DNA of 64,000 nt, from positions 124,001-188,000 of the forward strand of contig AZLU01000038.1 in assembly GCA_002224055.1 (NCBI GenBank). The letters are read 5' to 3'. The notes beneath the pieces are model-generated. The model searched no databases. It was not told where the DNA came from and was given only the letters and a program-made list of their open reading frames with translations. The translations under genes were made by a program, and so were the position numbers. This document shows positions 34,263-44,762 of the stretch, piece after piece. Numbering within the stretch: position 1 is the first letter of the stretch; every line of letters begins with the position of its first letter. The DNA comes from Pezizomycotina sp. ARF18 (lineage: Eukaryota > Ascomycota).

Positions 34263-34626
34263 ACAACCAAAAGCCTCGAGACTTGTTGCGAACGAAACAA
34301 AACACCTTTTCCTAGTATCGCCATCGCTATGTCTGTATTACTATACGAAGATTTAGGGTAGATTTTTACGGTGCTTCGATGGATTCTACCTGGAATGAAT
34401 TCACTCGCGGCTGGAGCGATCATGCCAGATTTTTCCGATTGCTGCCATCAAAGAGAGCAGATTAGATTGGTCTGCAGCCGCAGAGCTACTGGATGTCTCA
34501 ATTTGAGTCAAACAAGTTATACAATAGGAGGCTCGGGATTGAAGACAAGCAAGATCGACAACGAGACCAATAATTTCAACGAGGAAATACACGAAAAAAA
34601 AGAAAAGAAAAGAAAAAACGCCTATT

Positions 34627-35514
34627 TCAAAGTCTCTGGGTCTGTCTTGGATAATACGTGTAGGGGTTGGGAACAAAATAGTGCGGAAATCGGCCGTTCA
34701 CCTGCTGGCCTAGATCACGGCTCAGACTTGCAACGGCGCTTGGTAGAGTTTCCAGTCGCTGCTCGTATTGAGAATTTATGATAGAAATTGTATCTTGCGG
34801 GAACGCGGTCCCTGGGAGGAAGTTGGCGGCTGCGGGAGTTTGGTTGCTGCGAGGGCGGGTGTCGCTTTTTTGTTCCATGGGAGCCAACTATTCTTAAAAG
34901 GTTTCGCTTCTATTTTGTTCTTGCTCTGAGGACGCGCGGGGTCGCGTTGGAGCCCGGCCCAGCGCCCTGTGCTGGCGCCGCGTTCCTAGAACTACCGAGG
35001 CCGTACACTGGTGGTTGCTTGTGATAGAGATGGGGGTCAGTGGAAGCTGGCAGACCCGCAACGTTGGCCCTTGAGCTCCCGCCACCCGCGACGGCGTTTT
35101 TGGGATTTTGGGGAATTATTAATGTTAATTTTGGGCGCTTTCCGATCTGTCCTGCAGCATGTCCGGGCCCTTGATGAGGACCCTGTCCAGCCGCGGTTTG
35201 CCCTAAGGGCGGTACCTGTGTACCCGCGGCTGGCGGAGGCGGCCGTACAGGCACTCCTGGTAGAGGAAAGGGCGGTACCTGCGTACCCGCGGCTGCGGAG
35301 GCGGCGGTACAGGTACTTCTGGCAGAGGAAAGGGCGGTACCTGTGTACCCGCGGCGGCGAGGCGGCGGTACAGGTACTTCCGGTAGATGCTCGTCTACCA
35401 CCCCAGGGTCGGCGATTCCTATCTGGTTATGTCTGGTAGGAGCAGCTTCAGCTACCGAGCGAACGCCAACGAGAAGACAACCAGGAAATGATACCAAGAA
35501 ACGGAGGGCTTCAT
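34627..35514 (-). CDS. SP1: secreted proline-rich repeat protein
   Basis: An ATG at 35,514 (Met-Lys-Pro-Ser-Val-Ser-Trp-Tyr-His-Phe-Leu) opens a signal peptide that continues one frame over as C-L-L-V-G-V-R-S-V-A-E-A-A-P-T, like the other array members. The mature part is rich in Pro, Gly, Ala and Gln. It holds three tandem units of about 60-66 bp (about 35,205-35,395), each encoding a Pro-rich segment close to P-L-P-x-V-P-V-P-P-P-P and G-T-Q-V-P-P. The C-terminal part (about 34,887-34,627) reads in another frame, ends in a Tyr-rich tail (Y-T-Y-Y-P-R) and has a normal stop. The frame changes may be short introns or indels. The protein is probably secreted and disordered; target unknown. Confidence 0.5.
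35205..35395 (-). repeat. Three tandem ~63-bp units in SP1
   Basis: Three imperfect units contain GGCGGTACAGG and GGAAAGGGCGGTACCTG. They encode repeated proline-rich segments. Unit lengths near a multiple of three suggest selection for frame. Confidence 0.7.
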
Positions 35515-35782
35515 GGTTGAATGTTAAAGCAGGGCCGGTTAGGGAGCTTAGCACAATCAGAACGCGTGCGATACTAAGACTTGATGCGGAGAGGAGATAT
35601 ACAGAGAAAGTATATGATGGATTCGAAGAGAAGAATGCGAAGATGTTGAATGAGCCCACTGTAGTACTGCGAAGAGGAAAGTTCTAGTAAGGGTTGCTCA
35701 ACGGACCTATATAATAGCAATTGGGACTTTTTTGTTATTCAGAGACAAAGAATAATGCCTTCTGTTAAGTCGGATATCATGC

Positions 35783-35860
35783 GATGATAGGCTAATACCG
35801 CCACGATACTTCGCCTCGCGTTTATGAGGCTAAATTTGTTTCCACGATGCAAAAACCAAG
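35783..35860 (-). promoter_or_regulatory. Conserved upstream block of SP1
   Basis: About 280 bp upstream of the SP1 ATG, with AGGCTAATA, a CCACGATACTTCGCC core and a second GAGGCTAA. It is shared with the blocks upstream of SP2, SP3 and SP5. A TATATAA-like box lies between it and the gene at about 35,707. Confidence 0.5.
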
Positions 35861-36124
35861 ATACTTAGCCTTGCTAGACCTCGGACAGTATACCACTATA
35901 TACATCCGATCATTCATCCACCACGTATCGATAATTTCCTCAGAAAGCTCTTTCTTCTACCCCTAAGCCCCTGCTTTTTCGTCTCTAGATTAGCACGAAC
36001 GATTTTGCTTTCTAGATCATATATATCTTGAGAAACAGGTTTCAGGGCGGTTTCTCGTCATCTACAAAATCGTGTTCATGACACATGAAGGCACAAAGGG
36101 CCCTAACTGGATTTAACAATGTGT

Positions 36125-36433
36125 TTATAGGTTATGAGAAAGATTGAGGCCCAGAGAAACTAAAAGAGGAGAGGTAGAACGCCTGCGTGAATCAGCGGCG
36201 CCTGCCAGTGTGGGCGTAACAATCGGCGTTCCTTTGATAGATTTGTTAGTGAACGGGGGCAATCTCCTCTTATACGCGATTGAAAAAATAACATCATAGC
36301 TATCTTGGAGAAACGCCGAAGCCGCCAGTATCGGAAACAGAACAAACAAAACATGGTGATAGCAATACAAATATAATTTACACACAACTAAAGACATGCT
36401 TGAAAAACCAAAGTATATACGAAGAACGTCCAT
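36125..36433 (-). CDS. Possible small secreted or membrane protein
   Basis: A 102-codon frame contains an internal Met followed by a strongly hydrophobic stretch (V-L-F-V-L-F-P-I-L-A-A-S-A) of signal-peptide or membrane-anchor type, then a soluble basic tail. It sits just 3' of SP2 on the same strand and might be a later SP2 exon. A second frame of this region is also open. No family is recognised. Confidence 0.25.
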   Translation of the reverse strand: MDVLRIYFGFSSMSLVVCKLYLYCYHHVLFVLFPILAASAFLQDSYDVIFSIAYKRRLPPFTNKSIKGTPIVTPTLAGAADSRRRSTSPLLVSLGLNLSHNL

Positions 36434-36483
36434 TTACATGCCGAGAAGTGACGTTAAGCGATTGCGCAATATGTCTAAGAATT

Positions 36484-36642
36484 TTACCCGCAGCCCGGAG
36501 ATGACCGTCCCAAAGTGTCCTCCTCTTCTAAGGTCGGCGGGAGATGGTAATTTGAATAGTTCGGAGGAGCGGCTTTCGCAGCCAGATGAACTCCCATGAG
36601 GCAGGCAAGAATTAAGTGGTGAAGTGCGACTGAAATGTTCAT
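36484..36642 (-). CDS. SP2: short secreted protein, intact signal peptide
   Basis: A clean ATG-to-stop frame of 52 codons. Residues 1-24 form a signal peptide (Met-Asn-Ile-Ser-Val-Ala-Leu-His-His, a hydrophobic core with L-M-G-V-H-L-A-A-K) ending before A-A-P-P-N-Y. This matches the array consensus of an H-H/Y-H motif, hydrophobic core, A-A-E/K-A-A-P. The mature part is short and acidic. The stop lies at a G-GTAAAA step, which could instead be a splice donor, so the true protein may be longer. The upstream block and a TATATA box lie about 300 and 205 bp before the ATG. Confidence 0.5.
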   Translation of the reverse strand: MNISVALHHLILACLMGVHLAAKAAPPNYSNYHLPPTLEEEDTLGRSSPGCG

Positions 36643-36933
36643 CCTCGCACGTACTGCAGGGGAGCGATGAACCCTGCCAATGCGACCGACCAATCGCAGA
36701 CGGAAAAATCGATTCTTAGAGGGATAAAGTTCTGATGTACTACAAGAAGCTACAGTACTCGGAATTGCACTAGAATGCTCTGCCGTGATCTTACTGCAGG
36801 CATAGGCGATAATATAATCGAAACATCGCACATCCTGGAATACAAGATCTATATAAAGCCCTTTCGCGGGCGTCCTTGTGAGACTTTGCGGTGCTTGTCC
36901 CGTGGGGCTGGAAGATTATTTTGGGCGCTGTCT

Positions 36934-37010
36934 GTAGAACAGGCTAAAATTCCACGATACACCTCGCCACGAGAATATCGGAGGCTCAATGTACGGTTAA
37001 TTTCACGGGA
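36934..37010 (-). promoter_or_regulatory. Conserved upstream block of SP2
   Basis: It begins with ACAGGCTAAAATTCCACGAT and continues with CTCGCCACG and a GGTTAAT segment, matching the blocks before SP1, SP3 and SP5. It lies about 300 bp before the SP2 ATG. Confidence 0.55.
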
Positions 37011-37896
37011 TCGGAAAGTAAAGTCGAAATGCCTCCATGCCTCATGTAAACGAAAAAAAAAAACGTTTTTTTTCCCCGGATTCTATGTACCAGTAATTTT
37101 CCAGTGCAGCGAATGAAAACGAGACTTTAGCCTGTGGCAAGGAGTGCCATATCAAACAAGGAGTGCCATATCAAATCTCCGTTTCACAGTTTCTCTGGCG
37201 ACCATTCGTTTTCATGGTTGTGAAATCGAGGCAGCACGTAGAGAAACATCCACAAGGAGATCAGTGTACTGAGTTCCAGGGGCTCTATTCTACAGAATGG
37301 CGACAGAATCCAAGCACTATTCACGTTTTCTTCGGAAAAACGTGACCAGACTCTCAAGAATTCGTTGGGTCTCAATTAATCAAACTACCTTGTTAACATC
37401 ACGATCACTGGCATGACGATTGCGATAGCTGTAATGAGTAGACTTAAAAAGACGGATTTACAGTAAACAGGGAAGGAAATTGATATAGTATAACATGAAG
37501 TTAAAACAATAAGAGCAACATTATATATCAAGGGACGTGAGGGTGCTCTGTGGAACAGACCACGGATTGAGAAAGAAACGCATGAACTCCAGCCAAAAAG
37601 AAAGAAATAATGAAAAACACAAAAAAAAAGAAAAAAAAAAAAAGATCGGAAAGGAGAGAAGAAGAACGAGGGGAAGGGGAAGGAGGAGAAGACAAAGAAG
37701 AAAACCATGCACACACTTTTGCAATTTAAAATTTTGCAATTTAAAAAATAAGTCAGATAGTGGGTTAAAATCACATGTACATGATAAAGTACAAAATATT
37801 TGAATACAGCTATGTAGGTCGGGGAATCATAACAATCAAAGATAACCATAATACTCTTTTTGGGCACGGGTCAGTTCAGATATTTAATCCTGGTTC
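37011..37896. other. Intergenic, low-complexity purine tracts
   Basis: A-rich and GA-rich tracts (about 37,051-37,070 and 37,610-37,705) give long hydrophobic frames on the minus strand (37,385-37,867). They reflect base composition and are not credible genes. A short direct duplication (AAGGAGTGCCATATCAAA) lies at about 37,138-37,176. Confidence 0.45.
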
Positions 37897-39313
37897 CTAG
37901 GTCAGTATGGAAGGCGTCCTGCCAGTGCACTGGCTTGTGGTCCGTTGTAGGAACCTGAGGCAGGGTGATCGCGGTATCCGAGGACGTTCGGGAACTGGCG
38001 CCCTCTTTTGGTCGTCTGAGGCGAGCGCAGGCGCCGTAGAATGATGCTGATCCGGGTTCTGGAGCGAGCCCACCTGCTGGGAGGAATGAGCCTCAGGCAC
38101 CTTTGGAGGTATCGGCGGAGGCGAAAGACTAGAACCCTGCGAGCCGCTTGATTGTGGTCGTGGAGAGTGCTGGGGCGAGCCTCCACCGAAGAACTCTGCT
38201 TGGGGGCCCTGGATGCTGTGACGTATCAGGCTCAGGTGCCTTTGGGGGATCCGGCGACGACATAAGACTCGATTTCGTCGAGCCACTTGAATGCGATCGC
38301 GTAATTTTCTGTTGCGGCGTATTTTGTTGCGGGTCTGCCCCAGCGTTGGCGTTGTGTGAAGATCCTAAACTACAGGTCCACCTGCAGGCACATTGGACAG
38401 ATACTCTGCGCGGGCATCCCCAGTTTGGTGCGAATCGTGTGCGGAAATAAAAGTGCTAGGGTTCTCTCTCCCGCGTGTCAGGGCGTTCGCTGGCCGCTGG
38501 ACGTCATTTGGCTGTCCGAAACCCGGGTGCCAGTCGGCCGCAAGAAAGCTCAAATCTTGGCGTTGCTGCGGACGCTGCGGAGGCGGCGGAGGCGGAGGCG
38601 GCGGAGGCTGGGGCTGCGATGCAGTCTTTTTCTTGTTAGGAACGAACGCCATTATCCCGGATATGAAAGTTGTAGCTTTTTTTATAGGCTTGGTTGTAGT
38701 ACCGCCCTTTGAGAGGATATCTGCGCCGAAGTGCCGCCGGGTGATGGTTGGCCGCCTTGAGCAGAAGCCCCCTTCTTTCCCACAGCCGCCACAGCTACTG
38801 TTGTCTTTGTCCTTGTTTTATTCTGCGTGTCCGTGAGGCCGGCACCTTGTTGGGAAGCTGTATTTGCGTAATTACCCGGAAGCCCTGTGTGGCCGGCACC
38901 ATGTTGGAATGCTATATTTGTGTAAGTACTCGAAAGCCGGTGTTGTCGCAGCTCTGGTTATGGGCTGGTAATTTGAGGTACGGGGACCACTGCCAACAAG
39001 GTTCGCCGTTGAGCCTTGGCCGATAGGCGAGTTCCGTAGACGAAATTGTGGTGACTTTGTAACGAAGGAAGATATACTGCCGGTCTTGCAGGTAAACCCC
39101 GAGCAGGTTCCTGTCCGTTTGCAGCCGCGGCGGGCGGTGGAGGCAGCAGTTTCTCTTCTGGGAAGGGTTTACCCCTGCAGGATAACCGCCGGACTTTGAG
39201 GATCCTTCTCCCGGTCCAGGTGAGTTGTAATGTGTAGGGGCAGCTTCAGCAGCTAGTTGGACCCCGACGAGGAGGGTAAGGACGAAGTGATAAGAAGGGA
39301 TCGGGAGCTTCAT
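37897..39313 (-). CDS. SP3: secreted proline-rich protein, largest array member
   Basis: The ATG at 39,313 opens a clean signal peptide: Met-Lys-Leu-Pro-Ile-Pro-Ser-Tyr-His-Phe, a hydrophobic core with L-L-V-G-V-Q-L-A-A-E, and cleavage expected near A-A-P-T. The first frame stays open for 133 codons. Coding-like sequence continues on the same strand in other frames to 37,897: a poly-Pro run with QRPQQRQ (about 38,610-38,560) and Ser/Pro/Gln-rich stretches (about 38,210-37,897). Total about 470 residues if joined. Two imperfect 57-bp units lie at about 38,828-38,940. The frame changes could be introns or indels. The mature protein should be disordered and wall-exposed or secreted. The upstream block and a TATATAAA box sit about 255 and 105 bp before the start. 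Confidence 0.5.
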
Positions 39314-39414
39314 GGTTGCTTTAAACTAAGGGGTTGGACATAGGATACGTCCGTCCGTGGTGGCAAGAGTAAGTTTAATGAGCTCGACTGCCCATATAAA
39401 AAATAGTTGGACTA

Positions 39415-39424
39415 GTTTATATAA
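39415..39424 (-). promoter_or_regulatory. TATA box of SP3
   Basis: TTTATATAAA about 105 bp upstream of the SP3 ATG, at a normal distance for a fungal core promoter. Confidence 0.5.
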
Positions 39425-39564
39425 ACAGGAGTCGGAGTTGCGAGAGCCTGAGGACTACCCAACAGACATATATATGAATAAGCTGCTACATTATCGCAGC
39501 GACATCGCCTAAACACGTTTCCAAATACTGCCAGGCCTTTTTTTTGGTGTAGAAAAAGCCCTGT

Positions 39565-39645
39565 GTAAACAGGCTAATATCTCTGCGATACTCCGCCACG
39601 TGTTTTACAGGAATTTATTATGCGGCTAATATGCTTCCAAAAAAC
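39565..39645 (-). promoter_or_regulatory. Conserved upstream block of SP3
   Basis: ACAGGCTAATATC, then GCGATACTCCGCCACG and a later GCGGCTAATATG, in the same order as in the other SP blocks. It lies about 255-330 bp before the ATG. Confidence 0.55.
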
Positions 39646-39649
39646 CCTT

Positions 39650-40329
39650 CACCAAAGCCACCCCAAACGAAACGAGAAAGCCTCGAAAAAAGAAAGAAAA
39701 AAAAAAAACCGCTTCAGTTTTTGGACAAGAGGATGATATCGAACGGAAGCTTTACGCTGGCAAATGAATTTTGGTCGTTTCACAACAGACTCTGTATTGG
39801 CCTTTTTTAGTTTAAATTAGTTTCAAAGTACTACGGCCTGTTGTTGTATTAAGTTTAATTAAGCTTTGCATTACAAAACTTCTCATATTTGCGCAACTGC
39901 ACCTAGTTTTATGTGGTCCAACTCACTCTGAACGCGCTATTCTATAAAAACAATAATGAGGTATGAGTTAATCGAAAAGTTGAAGTGTTAAGGAATCTCC
40001 GCGAGTAAAACGAATCCAGACCACGTAGACTCGGAAGCAGCAAAAAGCGGGCATTACAAGAGCTAAAAGCAAATAATACACAATTGCTGTGACACGAATC
40101 GTACAATGAAGGGAAACTTAAATAATAAAGCAAACGAATAACTCCAAGGTGACTGGCTACATGGTAAGAAAGAAAAGAAAAGATATTAAGAGGAAAGGAA
40201 AACTGAAAATAAAATACAATAAAATACCTAAATATTTTCTCGCTGGCTCCATCTCTACCCGGCCATAGTTCAAAGTCTCAGAGTTGTTCCTTGTGCGTGC
40301 ATAAGCGGGTCCAAGTATTAGCGTCCTGT
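39650..40329. other. Intergenic between SP3 and SP4
   Basis: An A-rich tract at about 39,690-39,710, then ordinary AT-rich sequence. The frame at 39,942-40,133 (minus) has no recognisable features. Confidence 0.4.
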
Positions 40330-41511
40330 CTATAAGCCCGAATCATGGCCGCCGCGAAGAACCGCCGATTTGGGTCGCTGGAGTTGTGTGGCTGGAGTGT
40401 TGTGATCAGGACTATTTTGTTGCTGCGACTGGGGTTGTAATGCCGACGACGGCGCGGTTGACCGGTCGATCACCGGTTTAGCTCCACCTAAACGAGAAAA
40501 CCAGCCTTTACCCGTTCTAGTCCGAGTTCCAGGACCGGGATTCTGCGAGGACGAGCCGCCGGCTGGTGCTGGACCATCCTGAACCGGTGTTGCTTTCTTT
40601 TTTCCAAGCAGAAAAGAAGGCCACCGCCAACGATTCTGACTACTGCTTTTACTCTGAGGGTCTTTAGGTATCGGGCTTGAAACCTGGTCGGCACTCTGGA
40701 GCGATGCGGGGTTCTAATTCTTACCGAACCGGGTCCAGCTCTTGCCTGTTGATAGATTAGTCTGAAGCCGAGGATCGGGGAATGTGGAGGAGGCGGAGGC
40801 AACACTTTCTCTGGAATGTGAGGTAAGGGTTTATAAAGGTGAGGATTTGAGAGCATATGTTCATCTAGGAGTGATTGGAGGGCCTGTGTTCGTCTAGGCT
40901 TGTATTTGGAGGGATTATGCATCTATGTTAGGCGGAACGTTGTGGTCTTGATCTTGTCTCGTGCTCGAGGATTGTGTCTGAGGCTTCCGGCCTATGTGTC
41001 CTCTGAGCCATGCCCTTCCAAGGGAGTCGGCTCATATTTCTTGCCTGGGGGTTTGCGATCAATTCCGATGGAGATGGCTTCTTTCCTGGTGTAAGCGATC
41101 CGGTATTCTGGTCTTGCTGACGCAGACCTATGATATATCTAGTAATGTAGGATGGATAGAACTTGTGGATTTGACTATAGAACTAACTATTCTAACTAAG
41201 GAAATGCACGATACTATATAATAAACTAATAATACTGTAATCTAGATAAAATATATACATTCTGCCTTATATGGCGCAGGCGCCGTATATACGTAATCTC
41301 TCGAAATCTCTAGCTAAGAACTTAATATCTCTAGCTAGAGTTTCTTGCTTCTTAGCTATATAACATTACCTCGATGCTGTGGCTTTGTCATGCCTCTTTT
41401 GGCATGCCCAATAGCTAGCAGGTCTGTCACGGTGGGAAGAGCTTCGGCAGCCTGGTGAGCACCGAGTAGAAGAGCGAGGAATAAGTAATAGCGAGGGCCA
41501 GAAATCTTCAT
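40330..41511 (-). pseudogene. SP4: secreted protein gene interrupted by a solo LTR
   Basis: An ATG at 41,511 opens a clean signal peptide (Met-Lys-Ile-Ser-Gly-Pro-Arg-Tyr-Tyr, core L-F-L-A-L-L-L-G-A, then A-A-E-A-L-P-T) of the array type. A few codons later the gene is interrupted by a 306-bp solo LTR with a GGTCT duplication. Beyond it, coding-like sequence resumes on the same strand (about 41,110-40,930) as a Lys/Pro/Arg-rich stretch. It continues in another frame to a conserved C-terminal part with F-L-L-G-K-K-K-A-T-P, G-K-G-W-F-S-R-L-G-G and a stop at 40,330. That basic Trp motif recurs as K-R-K-W-W-R-G-K in SP5 and K-K-K-F-S-A-W-N-L-K in SP6. Host gene, disrupted. Confidence 0.55.
41115..41420 (-). 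mobile_element. Solo LTR of the Copia family, inside SP4
   Basis: A 306-bp block matches the Copia LTRs at 24,254 and 28,816 in reverse orientation. It has TGCT...AGCA ends and a perfect 5-bp duplication, GGTCT, at 41,110-41,114 and 41,421-41,425. It is only lightly altered by RIP compared with the full element. A solo LTR is left when the two LTRs of an element recombine. Confidence 0.9.
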
Positions 41512-41571
41512 GAATACTCGATGGTCGTGGCTATATGAATGATGCTCTTTGTAGCGATGAGCGTAAGGTTA

Positions 41572-41808
41572 TTAATAGGCCTGAGATGGTCTGGGTTCGT
41601 TAAGAAACTTAATTGTAGGAAGTCTCGAGAATTCATGCAACCGAACCTGAATCTTCTCTAGCCACTTTCCACATTTTCCGGGACTCGGTTTAACCCTTTC
41701 CCCTTGATGATAAAATCGATGTTCCGGTTGGTAGCAATGCGCTAAACCGATGTCCATCATGCCATAGTTTTGATTATGATGAAAACCTGTCTCTTCTACA
41801 ATGAGCAA
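41572..41808 (-). CDS. Possible small protein, unknown
   Basis: A 78-codon frame opposite no competing frame. It encodes a mixed hydrophilic peptide with several His, Tyr and Trp residues and no signal peptide. It sits just upstream of SP4 and overlaps the place where the promoter should be. No recognised motif. It could be chance. Confidence 0.2.
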   Translation of the reverse strand: MLIVEETGFHHNQNYGMMDIGLAHCYQPEHRFYHQGERVKPSPGKCGKWLEKIQVRLHEFSRLPTIKFLNEPRPSQAY

Positions 41809-41819
41809 GCATTTCCTAG

Positions 41820-42880
41820 GTCATACGGAACTATTTTGACAGCTTTTGACGTGGCCTTTGAGTCTCTGCCGCAATTAGCCTGCCGAGAGACAAGTGTGAT
41901 TAGTACATATAATGATGGGCAGCTATCTAGCAACATGTCCACATTTTAATTTCTCTAAGTAAACGAGGCGAAGCGTATTTAGCCTTAATCTCAGAAAAGC
42001 AAATGCTCACTCCGCCCCCAAAACATCCTTCCTAAGGCCAGGAAGAAACAAACCCCCCAAAACGTCATGGGATGTGTGTGCATTAAAGTAAACAAGTAAA
42101 CCCCCGAGCTTCTAGAAACACCGGTTGAAAGGTTGAAACGCCGGACTCCAAATAACTGCACCTCTGAACCAGAAGATGGTCGAAAGCGATGCAAATAGCG
42201 CGAAACCAGCACGGTCCACCATCGTCAAGCCCTAATTCGCGGTCCCAGGCGCCTGGGTTAATGGGAAGTCAAGCCAGGGTAGGAGGGACATGTTATCAGT
42301 GGTAATTATACTTTCGCAATGGAAATATGGATATATTACTGTTAGATACAGCATTCTATAACTGGCTTTGGTTGCAGAAATGCGATTTTGCATCCAGTAC
42401 TGTGTTCCCCAATATTTATAAGCTCTCAAACTTCCGTAATATCCACGAGTTTTCTGCCAGGAAAAGAATCTTTATTACTTGAAATCCGGCTCAATAGGAC
42501 ACAATACAGATGATATTGAAATAAGAAAGAAACTACTACCACTATAGAATTTACGAGAAGAGAATATGTGGGGTATGAACACTCAGGCACATAAACGACG
42601 TAGCGTGTGCCGTGATGCTGTTAGCTGGGGTTGTTATAGATCAGTTGCTCACTCTAAGCGGTGTCGCAGGTCTTGAGAGTAAACTCAAGGTTAAAGCGGT
42701 AGTATCGATAGAGGTGGAGGTACTCGCTCTCAGCCGGCCAGGGAGTCGTCCATGTATTAGATGACTCTTGGCCGGCGTAAAGCGTTCGGGATCGATTATC
42801 TCGGGAGGAGCTTCGAGAAGTGCTCCCGCAGAGCTGGCAGGTCTTGTTTGGGGATAGGTCGTGGCGAGGAACCTACACTC
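41820..42880. other. Intergenic, no gene recognised
   Basis: Short frames only. The upstream block expected for SP4 is not clearly visible here. Confidence 0.4.
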
Positions 42881-42881
42881 G

Positions 42882-44295
42882 CTACGGAACTCGAACTGCT
42901 ACTCGGGGAGTACAAATGCCCCTCCGCTGCGCCTGTATATATCCCGGCGGGAGGAGTATGACCGTCTGCGAGAGCTTGAGCAGGGCCAGCGTGCTGATGC
43001 CCGTCGGGCCGGGGAGCGGTGGCGGGATTGGAACTCCTTGATGAGAATATTTTTTGGGTTCTGCAGCTGACGGGGCTGGGGTATGATCGTGGATTGCGCC
43101 GAATTGCGGGTGATAGTAATTTCTGTTGAGTATCGGGACCGGTCGGGCTGGAACGGGTTGGACTATACTGAGCATTCTATGAGGAGCTCTGTCATGATGG
43201 CTCGACAGAGCACCCCAAAGTTCTTGTTGTGAAGCTGAGGGTGACGCATAGTCATTATGAGAGCTGGGAGTCATTGCCTGCAGCGAGGGTGGCAGGCCTG
43301 AGACATGATGGGAATCCTCATGTTGACTGGGGTCCGGGCTTGCAGATGAGGATAAGCCATGTTTAGCACCGTAAGGACTATTATTTGGTGCCTTCGTGGG
43401 CGGGGTGGAGCTATAATGGGAATCCTGGTGCACCTCTGGATGGGAGCCCTTCGCCGGTGAAGGATTATAGTTGACGTAATAGTTGTGATCGGGTCCTTGT
43501 GGCGGTGGGGATGATGCGGTGGGGTAAGCCTGATGCGGCCGAGGATTAAGGCTCCAGGTCAAGGGCGAATCATAGGGAAACCCTTGATTTGGTCCTGAGC
43601 CCTGAGCTTGGTCGGAGCATCGACGTGTTCCCCTATTTCGCCCCCACAAAACTTGCTTATCGTGGAGAAATATCCGCCCTTCTTGCCTTGATTTGGGGTC
43701 CGGCGGCCTGAGAGTCGGGGGATGGTATTCCGCACCGGGTGTCCTGCCGCATCGCCAACACCATGGCCATTTGCCGGCGTCGAGGGTGATTCTTTGCTTG
43801 TGAACCCCATCTTTCCGCGCCACCATTTCCTTTTTGTTTTCGCCGGAGTTGGGTTAGGGCAGGGAGAGTCAGGGATGGGTTGCTGGGCTGCTGTGTTGGT
43901 ATTTAGAGCTGCAACGCTCACGGACACTCCGGTCTGAGGCGCCGGCGATAGTACCGGTGGTTCTTTCTTCGGTCGGAAACAGTCGGCAAATGACCTCCTT
44001 CGTAGAGAATTCTCGTTTGTAGGATTCGCGAACGGTGGACGACGTGCGACGGCCGTGTCGGACGTTCCGGCGGCGATGCTTCCGATCCATGACGGCGCGG
44101 CCGGCGCCTCCTGGCTCCCCGCCGCTGTACTCCACCATGATCCTTTGCTCGAAGGTAGAATAGTGAACGTGTCCGCATGTCGAAGTATCGGCTTGTTGTC
44201 TCGTCTATATTTTGTAGGAGCAGCTTTGGCAATCAGTTGAACTTTGGCAAGAAGCGCAAGCAAAGAGTGAAAGGAATAAAATTCGTGAACTTCAT
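42882..44295 (-). CDS. SP5: secreted Pro/Ser/His-rich protein
   Basis: The ATG at 44,295 gives Met-Lys; the rest of the signal peptide (F-Y-S-F-H-S-L-L-A-L-L-A-K-V-Q-L-I-A-K-A-A-P-T-K) follows one frame over, so one base appears missing or extra right after the second codon. That second frame stays open to 43,559 (about 225 codons) and carries the array's basic Trp motif K-R-K-W-W-R-G-K near residue 140. Coding then moves to the frame that ends at 42,882. That part is very rich in Pro, Ser, His, Asn and Tyr, with repeats such as H-x-D-S-H and P-S-x-x-Q. Total about 470 residues. It is probably secreted and disordered. The upstream block lies about 390 bp before the start. Confidence 0.5.
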
Positions 44296-44684
44296 AATGA
44301 CTTAAGCAGAGGAAGCGCTAGGAGAGGGTAGAGATTCCCAGTCAGTAGAAGCGTGGCAGCGTGAATGAAATTTCCCCACTGATTGGCGGTGTAGGGCGTT
44401 ACAGTTTTGAAGAAGGTTTATAACGAGGGCGAGATGGAGGGAGATTGGGAGGAGTCCTTTTGAGAAGATGCAATTTGCTCTTAAGTTTCCTTGAGGTGAT
44501 TCACATCGCCGTACTCCTGCTAGCACGGGATATATATATCATCGCCCTGTAATAGGAATACTGGAAATGCAGGTTCTCGACAAGAGAATAAGCGTCGAGA
44601 ATAGACCTACTCTAGTGCTCTAGTAGCTGCATCACTCCGGGGGCGGCGGTATGAACACTGCTAAAACTCCAAGGTGCATGCCAA

Positions 44685-44762
44685 ACAGGCTAAAAGTCCC
44701 ACAGTACTTTGCCATGTATTAGTGGAAAACGAGATTAATGCGGTTAATGTCGTATCACAGCA
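44685..44762 (-). promoter_or_regulatory. Conserved upstream block of SP5
   Basis: ACAGGCTAAAAGTCCCACAG, then TACTTTGCCATG and GCGGTTAATGTC, a somewhat altered version of the SP1-SP3 blocks, about 390 bp before the SP5 ATG. Confidence 0.5.

Noticed and set aside
35011-35687. Plus-strand frames of 142 and 114 codons with Arg/Gly-rich repeats
   Set aside because: They are antisense to the SP1 proline-rich repeats; the minus strand has the signal peptide and array context.
37385-37867. A 160-codon hydrophobic minus-strand frame
   Set aside because: Its hydrophobic run is the translation of an AG-rich low-complexity tract (about 37,610-37,705) on the other strand.
42761-43070. Overlapping plus-strand frames of 66-73 codons
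   Set aside because: Antisense to the Pro/Ser/His-rich part of SP5.
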